Part shown: positions 41,273 through 50,365 of the stretch, in pieces
How positions within the stretch are numbered: the stretch's first letter is position 1
How the letters are laid out: each line of letters starts with the position of its first letter
Origin: RGIG3159 sp034927685
GTDB lineage: Bacteria; Bacillota; Clostridia; Oscillospirales; Oscillospiraceae
Direction of reading: 5' to 3'
Assembly (NCBI GenBank): GCA_034927685.1
Contig: JAYFPO010000016.1
Location: forward strand, 19,388 to 83,387
Length of the DNA stretch: 64,000 bases
Notes under the pieces: generated by a model
The model's input: the letters and a program-made list of their open reading frames with translations, nothing else
The model's database searches: none
Told to the model about the DNA's origin: nothing
Program-made: the position numbers and the translations under genes

Positions 41273-43831
41273 CTATGCATGGTTAGAATGCGGAACGGCG
41301 GGCCTTCTCCGCCTCTTTACAACGTATAGGACCATTGCGATCACGAAGACAAGGTAGAATGCCGCGCTGATGCCAAAGCCAACAAACAAATCTGTTGGGC
41401 GGAATTTCATCTGGATCTCATACGTTCCGGGTTCCAGGTGGATTCCCATAAATGCCTGATTCACCTTGCTGATTTCGGCTGGCTCGCCGTTTACGGTGGC
41501 TTGCCAGTATTGGTTGTAAGATTGCAGAATAGTCAGATAGCCCTCTGTGTCTGCGTGAACCGTTACGGAAAAGCTGTTTAGCCCAAAATGATCGACCACG
41601 ACGTTTTCTGAGGAATTCAGGCGTTCATAACTGTATTGCACGCACCGCAGCGGAAAGGCGCTTTCGAGGGACACCGTAACTTCGGAATATGCGGCATTGA
41701 CACTCGGCAGGCAGAACTCGATATACAGTTCTCCGTTTTCCGATGTGCTAACAGGAAAATTGCTCGAGAAAGAGCGAACCTTTCCGCTGCTGTCGGTAAA
41801 TTGCAGCGTTGCAGGTGTTTCGCCAACAGCGTCTTCTGCGGCCAGATAGATTCTCAAAGCCCTTGAAACAGAGGTATCTACCGCGATGCTGCTTGTAATG
41901 TGAATCGTATGATCCGCGACCACGGAATCCAGATCGACGGCGGATACCGCAGATGGATGAATTTCAGTCAGACTGTCTTCGTCGATCGTGCTGAGGAGTG
42001 GTTCGTCAACAAAAATCTGCGTGCTCGAAACAGAAGGCTGGTTGGCCCAAACATCAAAAGCAACGCTGTCTGCACTTACGACGTCATTCGTAAAATAAAC
42101 GACGGGATTGCTTGCGATAATACTCCGGTTATAGGTGGCCTTATAGTTTTCGGTATCGCGCAGCTTAAACGACAGATAGCCCTCCTCGTCAAAAGTCTTT
42201 TGGAAAAGGATCTTCTGACTGTCCAGTCCGCTGGTGCTTCGGACGCTGTCCTTAAATTCCAGCGTGTTATTCCTGCTTTCCAAGGCTGTCTCCTGCGCGT
42301 CGATGCTTTTCTGATCGCTTTCACTGTAAACACTTTGCGTTGGTAACCCCTGCGCAATGGTATCCGAAGTAGCCGAATAGGCATACACAAATACTTCACA
42401 GATGACGAGAACGGTCAACACAATCGGAAACGAATGTTGGAACAGGTTCTTTGTTTGCTCCAAATAAAACAACAGCCAGTACGAGCCAAAAATGGCACCT
42501 GCGAGAAAGCAACTCGACGACAGGCTGGAAAGCACGTCCGCGTGATACGAGTCGTCGTTTTGGACAAGCAGCCAGACGGACAGCACGGCCCATGCCGCCA
42601 GGAGGATGAGCGCCGCGACTTTCGTTACACGGAGGGCGGTGTGGGAAAACGATCTGTTTCGGATGACATCCAGCCATACGTCAAGCATACCGAGCAAGAC
42701 AAATAGCAGGAAGAGCGCGCGAAGGGTGGTTGGAAACCGGAAAGAGGAATAAAATGGCACAAATCGATACAAGAGCGAATGCAGTGCGGAACTTTTCCCC
42801 CAGAAAAGCAGGAAACATACGACGGCAAGCGCGAAGGATACCTTCCGTTCCTTCGAAAAGGTCGTCGAGGGAACCATCGGTAACGTGATCAGAAGGAAAA
42901 TGCTGGCGTAGAAATTGTTCATGGAGGATTCGCTGCCGGTGAAAACACTTCTCGTCCCGGGCAAAATCGCAGAAAACAGCGCATAAAAGGGCTGCGTATT
43001 GGGGTTCTGACCCATATCGCTCCGCGTAAGTTCCGGCAGGTAGTTTACAAAGGGAATCATTGTGACGGCTGCCGCAAGCATGGTAAATACGACAAGAAGG
43101 AGGAATGGCACGGCTGCCTTCAGGATGCTTTTTATTACGCTGCCCTCCCGTGAATAGCTTAAAACCATGACGAATGGGATCAGCAGGAGAAACAAGTCGA
43201 AAAACATTTCCGGATATCCGCCAAGCCAGATCATACTCGCTGCGATCCCGCCCAGCATAAGAAATACGATGCTTCGCGTATCGAGATAGCGTAGAATACA
43301 ATACAGAACATAGGGGATCCAGGCCGCGGAGATGATGATCATGATATGCTGGGCGTTGGAAAGGAAGATCCCGGAACCGGCATAGATCACACCCGCCAGA
43401 AACGAGGCGATGACGACGGAGGCGTCTGTCCCGCCGTAGCGCCGTGAAAGGTAGCTTTTTGACAGAAGGTAGGCGCCAAATGCGGCAATCACGATATGGA
43501 GGCAATAACTGACGGCAACGAGATTGACGCGAGTGGGCATCAGGTCAATCAGCAGCGTGACAGGATACAATACCGGCATGCCGACAATGCAGTAATATGG
43601 GGTGCCAAACATTTCAAGCGGATTCCACACGGGAAACGTACCGCTCTTGATCACATCGGAAATAAATACCTGGCTGGGATACTCGGCATCCCAAATATCC
43701 CATTTCATCAGATTATCCCCGAGCAAAATCGACCAATTTACAAAAAAAACAATTCCCGCGAAGATCAGAAATACCAGTAGGTTAATCCCGATATTTTTAT
43801 GCCCGCGGTTTGAAGCGGAGAGTCTAGTCAT
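41273..43831 (-). CDS. YfhO-family large membrane protein
   Basis: An 852-residue protein: about 12 hydrophobic segments in residues 15-480, then a large extracytoplasmic domain and a final membrane segment near 815. The runs WDAEYPSQVFISDVIKSGTFPVWNPL and FRFPTTLRALFLLFVLLGM and the C-terminal FLTI-like LTILQSYNQYWQATVNGEPAEISKVNQAF match the YfhO pattern. In Gram-positives YfhO proteins glycosylate or decorate lipoteichoic acid together with GtrA- and GT2-type partners, present here upstream. The ATG at 43831 overlaps the gtrA-like gene by 8 bases. Confidence 0.82.
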   Translation of the reverse strand: MTRLSASNRGHKNIGINLLVFLIFAGIVFFVNWSILLGDNLMKWDIWDAEYPSQVFISDVIKSGTFPVWNPLEMFGTPYYCIVGMPVLYPVTLLIDLMPTRVNLVAVSYCLHIVIAAFGAYLLSKSYLSRRYGGTDASVVIASFLAGVIYAGSGIFLSNAQHIMIIISAAWIPYVLYCILRYLDTRSIVFLMLGGIAASMIWLGGYPEMFFDLFLLLIPFVMVLSYSREGSVIKSILKAAVPFLLLVVFTMLAAAVTMIPFVNYLPELTRSDMGQNPNTQPFYALFSAILPGTRSVFTGSESSMNNFYASIFLLITLPMVPSTTFSKERKVSFALAVVCFLLFWGKSSALHSLLYRFVPFYSSFRFPTTLRALFLLFVLLGMLDVWLDVIRNRSFSHTALRVTKVAALILLAAWAVLSVWLLVQNDDSYHADVLSSLSSSCFLAGAIFGSYWLLFYLEQTKNLFQHSFPIVLTVLVICEVFVYAYSATSDTIAQGLPTQSVYSESDQKSIDAQETALESRNNTLEFKDSVRSTSGLDSQKILFQKTFDEEGYLSFKLRDTENYKATYNRSIIASNPVVYFTNDVVSADSVAFDVWANQPSVSSTQIFVDEPLLSTIDEDSLTEIHPSAVSAVDLDSVVADHTIHITSSIAVDTSVSRALRIYLAAEDAVGETPATLQFTDSSGKVRSFSSNFPVSTSENGELYIEFCLPSVNAAYSEVTVSLESAFPLRCVQYSYERLNSSENVVVDHFGLNSFSVTVHADTEGYLTILQSYNQYWQATVNGEPAEISKVNQAFMGIHLEPGTYEIQMKFRPTDLFVGFGISAAFYLVFVIAMVLYVVKRRRRPAVPHSNHA

Positions 43832-44252
43832 CGCACTGCTCCTTGCCTGTTTTTTTGATAAACACAAAATACTTCACGATTAGGAACGTCAGAGGGATAC
43901 TGATGATCGCCGCAAGCACATATGCGATCAGGACATGCCATCCGAGCAGGTTAAAAATGACGAACACAACCGCGTTCTGAATTAAAAAGTTCGGGATATA
44001 CGATACGAAAAACTTCAGCATCGCGGCAAGATTGAGCCGCTGCCTGAAATTAAACTTGCAGTTCAGAACATACGCGATCGTCAGACTACAGACGTAACCG
44101 ATCACAAACGCGAGATTTGCATTCAGATTCAGCAGCTTCGTGAACACATAAGAAAATACGGAACCGTTCAGCGTGTTGACCACGCCGATGATCAGGAAAA
44201 TGATAAAATTTTTATTCCAATAATGCTGCTTGAGTTTGTTCAGAATATGCAT
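43824..44252 (-). CDS. GtrA-family membrane protein
   Basis: A 142-residue protein with four membrane segments, matching GtrA-like putative flippases of undecaprenyl-linked sugars (FLIIGVVNTLNGSVFSYVF, YVLNCKFNFRQ). It probably passes a lipid-linked sugar made by the upstream GT2 enzyme to the YfhO-like protein. It lies 4 bases after the GT2 gene. Confidence 0.85.
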   Translation of the reverse strand: MHILNKLKQHYWNKNFIIFLIIGVVNTLNGSVFSYVFTKLLNLNANLAFVIGYVCSLTIAYVLNCKFNFRQRLNLAAMLKFFVSYIPNFLIQNAVVFVIFNLLGWHVLIAYVLAAIISIPLTFLIVKYFVFIKKTGKEQCDD

Positions 44253-44256
44253 ATTG

Positions 44257-45198
44257 TCACTTGGCCTGCCTCGTTTTTACTTCGTCAATGATAAACGGCG
44301 GTCTCTGCCTTACCGAGTCGAACATTCTCCAGGTATATTCTCCCAGTATGCCGATTGCAAACATGACCAGCCCAAAGCCAAACAGGATCAGGATAGCCAG
44401 CGTGGTATAGCCGGAGACGGTAATGTTGCCGGTGAGTTTCATGATCAGAACAACCAGCGCCCATATAATAGACACCATAAAAAACAGCATGCCGAAAGTG
44501 CTGATAAATTTAACCGGAAAATAGGAAAACCCAAAAATTGAGTCAGAAACGAGTTTGAATTTCTTTTTTAGCGTCCATTTTGACTTGCCGATGGTTCGTT
44601 TTTGCCTGACATAATACACATGGGCGGTTTTAAAGCCGCACCACAGGATTTGGCCCATCAGCGTTGTATTTTGCTCTTCCATGGCGACCAGTAAGTTTAC
44701 AACCTTCCTGTCGATCAGAAAGCAATCAAAGCCGCCCTTCGGCATATTCGGCAACGCCAGCTTCCGGACGATGCCGTAGTAAAGGTTCGCAAATGCTTTT
44801 TGGGAAAAGCTCTCTTCCCGGTCTTTTCTGACGGCGAGGACCACGGAATATCCCTCGCTGCGCTTTTCCAGCATTTCCAGAATCAGCGAAGAGGGCTCCT
44901 GCTGATCCGCGGCCTTCATCGCGACACAGTCGCCCGTTGAGACGGATAAGCCCGCGAGAATCGCGGAATGCGATCCGAAATTCCGGGAGAGACGAATAGC
45001 CCGGATCCGCTCGTCCATTGTCTGGAGTCTCAGGATTTCCTCATAGGACCCGTCCTTTGAGCCGTCGTCAACCAGGATTAATTCATAGTCATTTCCCGCG
45101 CCAAGCAGCGGGTCGAGGACGTTCACTTTGAGGTCGTCATACATGGGAGCAAGGTTGTCCTTGTTATAATAGACCGGTACAATAATGGACATTTTCAT
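44257..45198 (-). CDS. GT2 glycosyltransferase, GtrB/polyprenyl-phosphate type
   Basis: A 313-residue protein: the GT-A domain opens SIIVPVYYNKDNLAPMYDDL, has ELILVDDGSKDGSYEEI (DxD-like region) and CVAMKAADQQEPSSLI, and is followed by two C-terminal membrane helices (residues about 225-300). This is the GtrB/DPM1-like organisation that transfers a sugar to undecaprenyl phosphate. It overlaps the upstream gene by 4 bases. Confidence 0.88.
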   Translation of the reverse strand: MKMSIIVPVYYNKDNLAPMYDDLKVNVLDPLLGAGNDYELILVDDGSKDGSYEEILRLQTMDERIRAIRLSRNFGSHSAILAGLSVSTGDCVAMKAADQQEPSSLILEMLEKRSEGYSVVLAVRKDREESFSQKAFANLYYGIVRKLALPNMPKGGFDCFLIDRKVVNLLVAMEEQNTTLMGQILWCGFKTAHVYYVRQKRTIGKSKWTLKKKFKLVSDSIFGFSYFPVKFISTFGMLFFMVSIIWALVVLIMKLTGNITVSGYTTLAILILFGFGLVMFAIGILGEYTWRMFDSVRQRPPFIIDEVKTRQAK

Positions 45199-46121
45199 TT
45201 TGCGACCCCGATTTCTCTGTAATATTCCTGCTTGTCTCTGATATATTCCGCTGGATCGTACTGCGTATCGGAGAGCACCAGCAGCACGGAATCTTTGGAA
45301 AAATCATACATATCCTTCCACACCATTCTGGGAATCGCAACCCCTGTGTGCGGCCGGTTCAGTTCAAAGACCTCGTAGCTGTTCCCGTAATCGACCCTGA
45401 CTTTGGAAGTCCCCGAAACATTGATGAGCACAAACTGAGAATACCGGTTGGCGTGTCGTCCCCGGACGACGCTTGCGTCGCTCCCGTAGATGTAAAAGAC
45501 GCGCTTGATATCAAACTTAATATCCTTCATTCCTTCAATCACGACAAGATGACCGCGCTCATCGCCGTTCTGGGAAAACGCGATGGGCATTGCCTTGCGG
45601 TCCAGCGCTGTTTCCAGCGTCTCCGGATTCCGATACCGCGCGTAATATCGGAGATTTCGCCAGATGCCATCGATGAGTACCTGCTTCTTGAGGCATCCCT
45701 CGTAAACAAAATTCATTTTGCTGTAAAACTTAATGGCGCGGAGATTATCCTCCAGCACATTCAGATAAATTTTCTCCAGACCGAGTTCATCAAAGGCCAG
45801 CTTTTCGAGCGCCTCCGTCGCAGGCGCCGCCACACCCGCGCCGATGTACTTTTTTCTGAGCGAAATTGCGTATTCCGCGGAGCGGCTGGAGCGGTCCAGG
45901 TTTTTCAGGCTGATACTGCCCATATATTCGTCGTCGTCGCCGACGATGGCGAAGTGCTTCTGCGACTCCGTCTGAGAATGATCGATAAAGTTCAGCGCGT
46001 CCTCCATTGTTGCGGAAGAAAAATCTCTGGCAAAGAACTGATTCAGCGCAGGATCGTGCATCCACTCAAGCATGCCGATTGCATCCTTGCGTTCAAATGG
46101 CCGCAATCTAACGTTCATCAT
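45195..46121 (-). CDS. GNAT acetyltransferase fused to an FdtA-like sugar ketoisomerase
   Basis: A 308-residue fusion. Residues 1-165 form a RimJ/RimL-type GNAT domain (VRLRPFERKDAIGMLEWMHDP, KIYLNVLEDNLRAIKFYSKMNF). Residues about 175-305 form a cupin of the WxcM/FdtA family (DERGHLVVIEG, FYIYGSDASVVRGRHANR, KDMYDFSKDSVLLVL), which isomerises dTDP-4-keto-6-deoxyglucose to the 3-keto sugar. With the aminotransferase at 46118 it would make a dTDP-3-acetamido-3,6-dideoxyhexose. The ATG at 46121 overlaps the upstream stop (ATGA). Confidence 0.85.
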   Translation of the reverse strand: MMNVRLRPFERKDAIGMLEWMHDPALNQFFARDFSSATMEDALNFIDHSQTESQKHFAIVGDDDEYMGSISLKNLDRSSRSAEYAISLRKKYIGAGVAAPATEALEKLAFDELGLEKIYLNVLEDNLRAIKFYSKMNFVYEGCLKKQVLIDGIWRNLRYYARYRNPETLETALDRKAMPIAFSQNGDERGHLVVIEGMKDIKFDIKRVFYIYGSDASVVRGRHANRYSQFVLINVSGTSKVRVDYGNSYEVFELNRPHTGVAIPRMVWKDMYDFSKDSVLLVLSDTQYDPAEYIRDKQEYYREIGVAK

Positions 46122-47218
46122 TGACCTCTCCAATTATTTATTGTGTCAACCACATAGTTTTGTTCCTCTGCCGTCATGCCGTTATAAAGAGGAAGCGTGG
46201 CAACGGTTTGCGCATAGCGCTCCGCAATCTTCATACTGCCGACCCGGAACCCCAGATAGGCATAAGCCTGAGAAAGATGCGGCGGTATCGGGTAGTGGAC
46301 AATAATGTTGACGCCTTTTTGACCCATATAGTTCAGGAATGCGTCCCGGTTTTCCGTTCGAACCACGAACAAATGCCAGACCGAGGTCGCATTTTTCCGG
46401 ACGGACGGAAGGATAATGCGGTCGTTTACGATTTCACTGAGATAGGTTTCGGCAAGCCTGCGCCGCTCCTGGGTAATCTCGTCGAGATGTCCGAGCTTGA
46501 CACGCAACAGCCCGGCCTGCAGCTCGTCCAGTCTGGAATTCATGCCGACGACCTCATTGTGGTATCGTGTCTGGCTGCCATAATTCCGAATCATGCGGGC
46601 CTGTCTGTCTACGTTTTCCATATTCGTGACGATGGCGCCCCCTTCTCCGAAGGCACCGAGGTTTTTGGAAGGGTAAAAACTGTAGCACGAGACATCCGCA
46701 TATGTCGTGGTGGGGCGATCATGGTATCTGGAACCATGGGACTGCGCGCAGTCCTCAATCAGGAAAATCCCGCGCTTTTTGCTAATCTCGCGCAGTTTGT
46801 CCATCTGGCAGGATTGGCCGTATAAATTGACGCTCATAACCGCCTTTGTTCTCTCGGTAATGCGCGCCTCGATTTGGGAAACGTCGATGTTATAATACTC
46901 GTCCGGCTCCACAAAAACGGGAGTCGCGCCGCAGATGGTAATGCCCATGACGGTTGCAATATAGGTGTTGGCCGGGACAAGAACTTCATCGCCCTTGCCA
47001 ACGCCCAGCGCGCGAACCGCGATAATCAGCGCGTCGAGTCCGCTTGCGACGCCGACGCAGTATTTTGCGTCGGTGTACTCCGCAAATTCTTTTTCAAACC
47101 CGGATACCTGCGCGCCAAGCACATACCAACCGCTGTTGAGGACTTCCACTGCCTTTTTTTCATATTCATCCTTGTACATTAGGAACTGCCGCTTTAGGTC
47201 ATTCGATGGAATTTTCAA
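46118..47218 (-). CDS. DegT/DnrJ/EryC1 sugar aminotransferase, FdtB-like
   Basis: A 366-residue PLP enzyme. The internal lysine is in FYPSKNLGAFGEGGAIVT near residue 183; VLVPANTYIATVMGI and FLIEDCAQSHGSRY are family runs. It probably aminates the 3-keto-6-deoxy sugar produced by the next gene, giving a dTDP-3-amino-3,6-dideoxyhexose. First gene of a five-gene operon with a clear promoter at 47315-47343. The dTDP-glucose and 4,6-dehydratase steps are not encoded in the window. Confidence 0.9.
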   Translation of the reverse strand: MKIPSNDLKRQFLMYKDEYEKKAVEVLNSGWYVLGAQVSGFEKEFAEYTDAKYCVGVASGLDALIIAVRALGVGKGDEVLVPANTYIATVMGITICGATPVFVEPDEYYNIDVSQIEARITERTKAVMSVNLYGQSCQMDKLREISKKRGIFLIEDCAQSHGSRYHDRPTTTYADVSCYSFYPSKNLGAFGEGGAIVTNMENVDRQARMIRNYGSQTRYHNEVVGMNSRLDELQAGLLRVKLGHLDEITQERRRLAETYLSEIVNDRIILPSVRKNATSVWHLFVVRTENRDAFLNYMGQKGVNIIVHYPIPPHLSQAYAYLGFRVGSMKIAERYAQTVATLPLYNGMTAEEQNYVVDTINNWRGQ

Positions 47219-47262
47219 GAGATTCCCCCCATGTCTGGTTTTTTTTGGCCGCCAGTGCTAAA

Positions 47263-47281
47263 TTAACAGGTTTGCTGTTAA
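47263..47281 (-). promoter_or_regulatory. Leader hairpin of the glycan operon
   Basis: TTAACAG/CTGTTAA with a 5-base loop lies between the promoter and the first gene and could act as an operator or mRNA stem. Confidence 0.4.
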
Positions 47282-47314
47282 ACCAGGCCGAATTCTGATG
47301 TATGATATACTGTC

Positions 47315-47343
47315 ATTATATCGCGAAGTGCTCAAAAAGTAAA
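47315..47343 (-). promoter_or_regulatory. Promoter of the glycan operon
   Basis: On the minus strand TTTACT (47343-47338) and a perfect TATAAT (47320-47315) have 17-base spacing, about 95 bases before the first start. The stretch 47344-47451 contains no gene. Confidence 0.65.
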
Positions 47344-47451
47344 TGCCACAGTTGTCCGTTCCGACCGGATTCAACAAGCATCTCGCAACTGTGCCGCTGC
47401 ATCGCACAGGACCGTTGGTTTAGGTGATGTGCTCCCCCTGCGGCAGCATTA

Positions 47452-47470
47452 GCAGCATTATGTATAAAAA
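47452..47470 (+). repeat. 19-bp direct repeat, right copy flanking the glycan cluster
   Basis: Identical to 41192-41210. Here it is not part of a coding sequence; it lies between the glycan operon promoter and the terminator of the cyclo-ligase gene. Confidence 0.85.
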
Positions 47471-47488
47471 GCGCCTGCAGGCGCAATA

Positions 47489-47530
47489 AATTCCCGGCAA
47501 GACGGCTTCCTGGCCGTCTTGCCGGGAATT
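47489..47530. terminator. Terminator of the 5-formyl-THF cyclo-ligase gene
   Basis: A perfect 18-bp stem (47489-47506 with 47513-47530) with T-rich flanks on both strands. Confidence 0.85.
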
Positions 47531-47548
47531 GCTTTTCTGCCTTTTCGG

Positions 47549-48088
47549 CTACACCGGCGCGGAGAGGACAAAGTCCACGGGGATGTCGTGGAGGTCGGTG
47601 TCCAGATGGGGAAACACCTGGAAATCGAAACAGAGCGCGATGGTTTTGTGCTGTAGGTGGAGCGCGAGGTAGCGGTCATAGAACCCGCCGCCGTAGCCGC
47701 AGCGACGGCCCTCCGGGTCGAAGGCCAGCCCGGGCATCAGCAGCAGCGCCGTCTCGTCGTCGGCTTCCGGGCCGTCGGAAACGGGCTCCGGAATGCCGCA
47801 ATAGCCGGGCGCCACGGCATCGAGGTCGTCCAGCCAGAGGAACTTCATCACAGCGCCGAACACCTTCGGCACCGCCACGCGCTTGCCGTCCTTTTGCGCC
47901 TGCCGGAGGAGCGGCATGGTGCGGACCTCCTGGTTATAGGACAGGTAGGCGTACAGCGAGCGCGCGGCAAGGTAGGCCGGGTGCTCCGCCAGCATCCGGC
48001 AGAGACGCTCGCTTGCGGACACAATCTGTTCCTCGGTCATCGCTCGCTTTTTTTCGCGGATTTCTGCCCGCAGGGCGCGCTTATCCAT
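47549..48088 (-). CDS. 5-formyltetrahydrofolate cyclo-ligase
   Basis: A 179-residue enzyme that converts 5-formyl-THF to 5,10-methenyl-THF with ATP, recycling the inhibitor of SHMT. The N-terminal RAEIREKKRAM and the C-terminal signature LMPGLAFDPEGRRCGYGGGFYDRYL are diagnostic. It appears monocistronic. Two SHMT-family genes in the window make the one-carbon context clear. Confidence 0.94.
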   Translation of the reverse strand: MDKRALRAEIREKKRAMTEEQIVSASERLCRMLAEHPAYLAARSLYAYLSYNQEVRTMPLLRQAQKDGKRVAVPKVFGAVMKFLWLDDLDAVAPGYCGIPEPVSDGPEADDETALLLMPGLAFDPEGRRCGYGGGFYDRYLALHLQHKTIALCFDFQVFPHLDTDLHDIPVDFVLSAPV

Positions 48089-48232
48089 TCAAATCGCCTC
48101 CAGTTACTGCCATTTTCGCACAGGCGTGCCGGAAAGTCAATTCGAAGCCCACAGCAATTTTACAAAATGTTCATCCATCGGATGGGATCTGCGGTATAAT
48201 AAGTGCAGAAATAGAGAATGGGGGCGTCTGGA

Positions 48233-48916
48233 ATGGCAAAATCAGTTTTGATCGTGGAAGACGACAACAATATCGCGGATCTGCTCCGCCTGTATCTGGA
48301 AAAGGAGGGCTTTCAGGTGACCATTGCGCCGGACGGCGGCAAGGGCGTCGAGGCGTTCCACCAGGCGAAGCCGACGCTGGTGCTGTTGGACCTGATGCTG
48401 CCGGTCCTGGACGGCTGGGGCGTCTGCCGCGCCATCCGACAGGAGTCGGATGTGCCGATTATCATGCTGACGGCCAAGGGCGAGACGACCGACAAGGTGA
48501 CCGGCCTGAAGCTGGGCGCCGACGACTATATCACAAAGCCCTTTGAGATGAAGGAGGTCCTTGCCCGGGTCGAGGCGGTGCTGCGCCGCAGCGGCGAGGA
48601 GCCGGTCAAGAACGGCAAGCGGCTGGAGTTTGACAAGCTGATCATCGATATGGACGCCTTTGAGCTGACGGTGAACGGGAAAAAAATCGACACACCGCCC
48701 AAGGAGATGGAGCTGCTGTTCCATCTGGCCGCCACGCCGAACCGCGTCTACACGCGGAACCAGCTCCTGGACGAGGTTTGGGGTTTCGACTACTTTGGCG
48801 ACTCCCGCACGGTGGACGTGCACATCAAGCGTCTGCGGGAAAAGCTGGAGGCAGTTTCGGAAAAGTGGAGTCTCAAAACCGTCTGGGGTGTCGGTTATAA
48901 ATTTGAGGTGGTCTGA
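48233..48916 (+). CDS. OmpR/PhoB-family response regulator
   Basis: A 227-residue regulator. The receiver domain has the acidic pair in LIVEDDNN, the phosphorylated aspartate in LVLLDLMLPVLDGWG near residue 53, and the lysine in DDYITKPFE. The C-terminal winged helix contains YTRNQLLDEVWGFDYFGDSRTVDVHIKRLREKL. The ATG at 48233 follows GGGGG; the frame-internal ATG at 48218 lacks an RBS. The kinase gene starts 2 bases after the stop. The HtrA protease downstream suggests an envelope-stress role. Confidence 0.95.
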   Translation: MAKSVLIVEDDNNIADLLRLYLEKEGFQVTIAPDGGKGVEAFHQAKPTLVLLDLMLPVLDGWGVCRAIRQESDVPIIMLTAKGETTDKVTGLKLGADDYITKPFEMKEVLARVEAVLRRSGEEPVKNGKRLEFDKLIIDMDAFELTVNGKKIDTPPKEMELLFHLAATPNRVYTRNQLLDEVWGFDYFGDSRTVDVHIKRLREKLEAVSEKWSLKTVWGVGYKFEVV

Positions 48917-48918
48917 CT

Positions 48919-50346
48919 GTGCGGACGATGTTCGGGAGAATGTTCTCCCTGACGGCGGCGCTGATCCTGCTCAGCTGCGTGCTCCTCGGCCTCAGCTTCC
49001 GCGTGGTCATCGGCAGATATCTGCTGCAGGAACGAAAGGAGACGCTGGAGGCCAACGCAACCTCGGTGGCGAATCTGGCTTCGGCCTATGATACCGCCGG
49101 CGAGCTGGAAAACAACTGGGACTTTCGCATCAGCCTGAGCTTTGCGGCGGACGTCTCCTCCGGCGAGACGCTGATCTGCAACGAAGCGGGCACGGTGGTG
49201 CTCTGCTCCTGCGGCGACCGCCTCTGCGAATATCTGGGCAAGACGGTGGACGAGAGCATCTTGAGCCGGGCCGAGACGTCCGGCAGCTACTACGAATGCG
49301 GCACGCTGGACGGCCTTTATGAGGAGTCCCGACTGTGCGTCTGTATGCCCGTGGTGTCCAACACCAGCGGGGAGTGTATCGGCTCCGTGATCGTCTCCAC
49401 CGACGTGGGACAGGTTACGGCATTTCTCGCCCGCATGACGAATGTCTTTCTGATGACCTCCGTGGTCGTTCTGATTATCGCCATCACGGCGACCTCCTTT
49501 GCGTCCAACAAGGAGACAAGGCCCCTGAAAGAGCTGGCAAAAACCGCCCGCGAGTTCGGCCATGGCAATCTGAGTGCGCGGGTCCCGACGGGGAAGGAAA
49601 ACACGGAGGAGACGGACGAACTGGCCGCCGCCTTCAACAACATGGCGAACAGTCTGGAGAAGTCGGAGCTGCAGCGACGGGAATTTGTGGCCAACGTCAG
49701 CCACGAGCTGAAAACCCCCATGACCACCATCGCCGGATTCATGGACGGCATGCTCGACGGCACGATTCCGGCGGAGCAATATCCAAAGTATATGCAGACC
49801 GTTTCCGACGAGGTGCGTCGGCTGAGCCGGCTGGTGCGGAGCATGCTGGAGATTTCCAGAATGCAGGACCAGGGCATTCCGGACGGGAGCAAGCAGAAAT
49901 TCGACGTCTGCGAAACCATTGGGCGGGCGCTTCTGACTTTCGAGCAGAAGATTACCACGAAACACCTGCTGGTCGAGGTGCAGATGCCGGACAACGGCAT
50001 CCTCGTCTTTGCGCAGGAGGACTCCATCACGCAGGTCATCTACAATTTGCTGGACAACGCGGTCAAGTTCTGCGGCGAGGGCGGCAACCTGTATCTGCAG
50101 GCGGAATCGGACGGGACAAAGGCCACCGTCAGCGTCGCCAACACCGGGCCGACGATCCAGGCGGAGGAGCTGCCTCTGGTATTCGAGCGGTTCCACAAGA
50201 CCGACAAGAGCCGGTCCATGGACCGTGACGGCGTCGGCCTGGGCCTATATATTGTAAAAACCATTGTGGTCAACCACGGCGAGGACATTTCCGTCACCAG
50301 TCGGGACGGAGTGACCAGATTCAGCTTTACCCTTCCGGTAAAATAA
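48919..50346 (+). CDS. Sensor histidine kinase
   Basis: A 475-residue membrane kinase: a first membrane segment (residues 8-28), an extracytoplasmic sensor of about 140 residues with several cysteines, and a second segment near 175-195. A HAMP domain follows, then the dimerisation helix with the H-box FVANVSHELKTPMTT (phospho-His near 262), N-box NLLDNAVKF and G-box DGVGLGLYIVK. GTG start at 48919. It is the partner of the upstream regulator. Confidence 0.95.
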   Translation: MRTMFGRMFSLTAALILLSCVLLGLSFRVVIGRYLLQERKETLEANATSVANLASAYDTAGELENNWDFRISLSFAADVSSGETLICNEAGTVVLCSCGDRLCEYLGKTVDESILSRAETSGSYYECGTLDGLYEESRLCVCMPVVSNTSGECIGSVIVSTDVGQVTAFLARMTNVFLMTSVVVLIIAITATSFASNKETRPLKELAKTAREFGHGNLSARVPTGKENTEETDELAAAFNNMANSLEKSELQRREFVANVSHELKTPMTTIAGFMDGMLDGTIPAEQYPKYMQTVSDEVRRLSRLVRSMLEISRMQDQGIPDGSKQKFDVCETIGRALLTFEQKITTKHLLVEVQMPDNGILVFAQEDSITQVIYNLLDNAVKFCGEGGNLYLQAESDGTKATVSVANTGPTIQAEELPLVFERFHKTDKSRSMDRDGVGLGLYIVKTIVVNHGEDISVTSRDGVTRFSFTLPVK

Positions 50347-50365
50347 CGGAACGGAGGTGTTTGAT

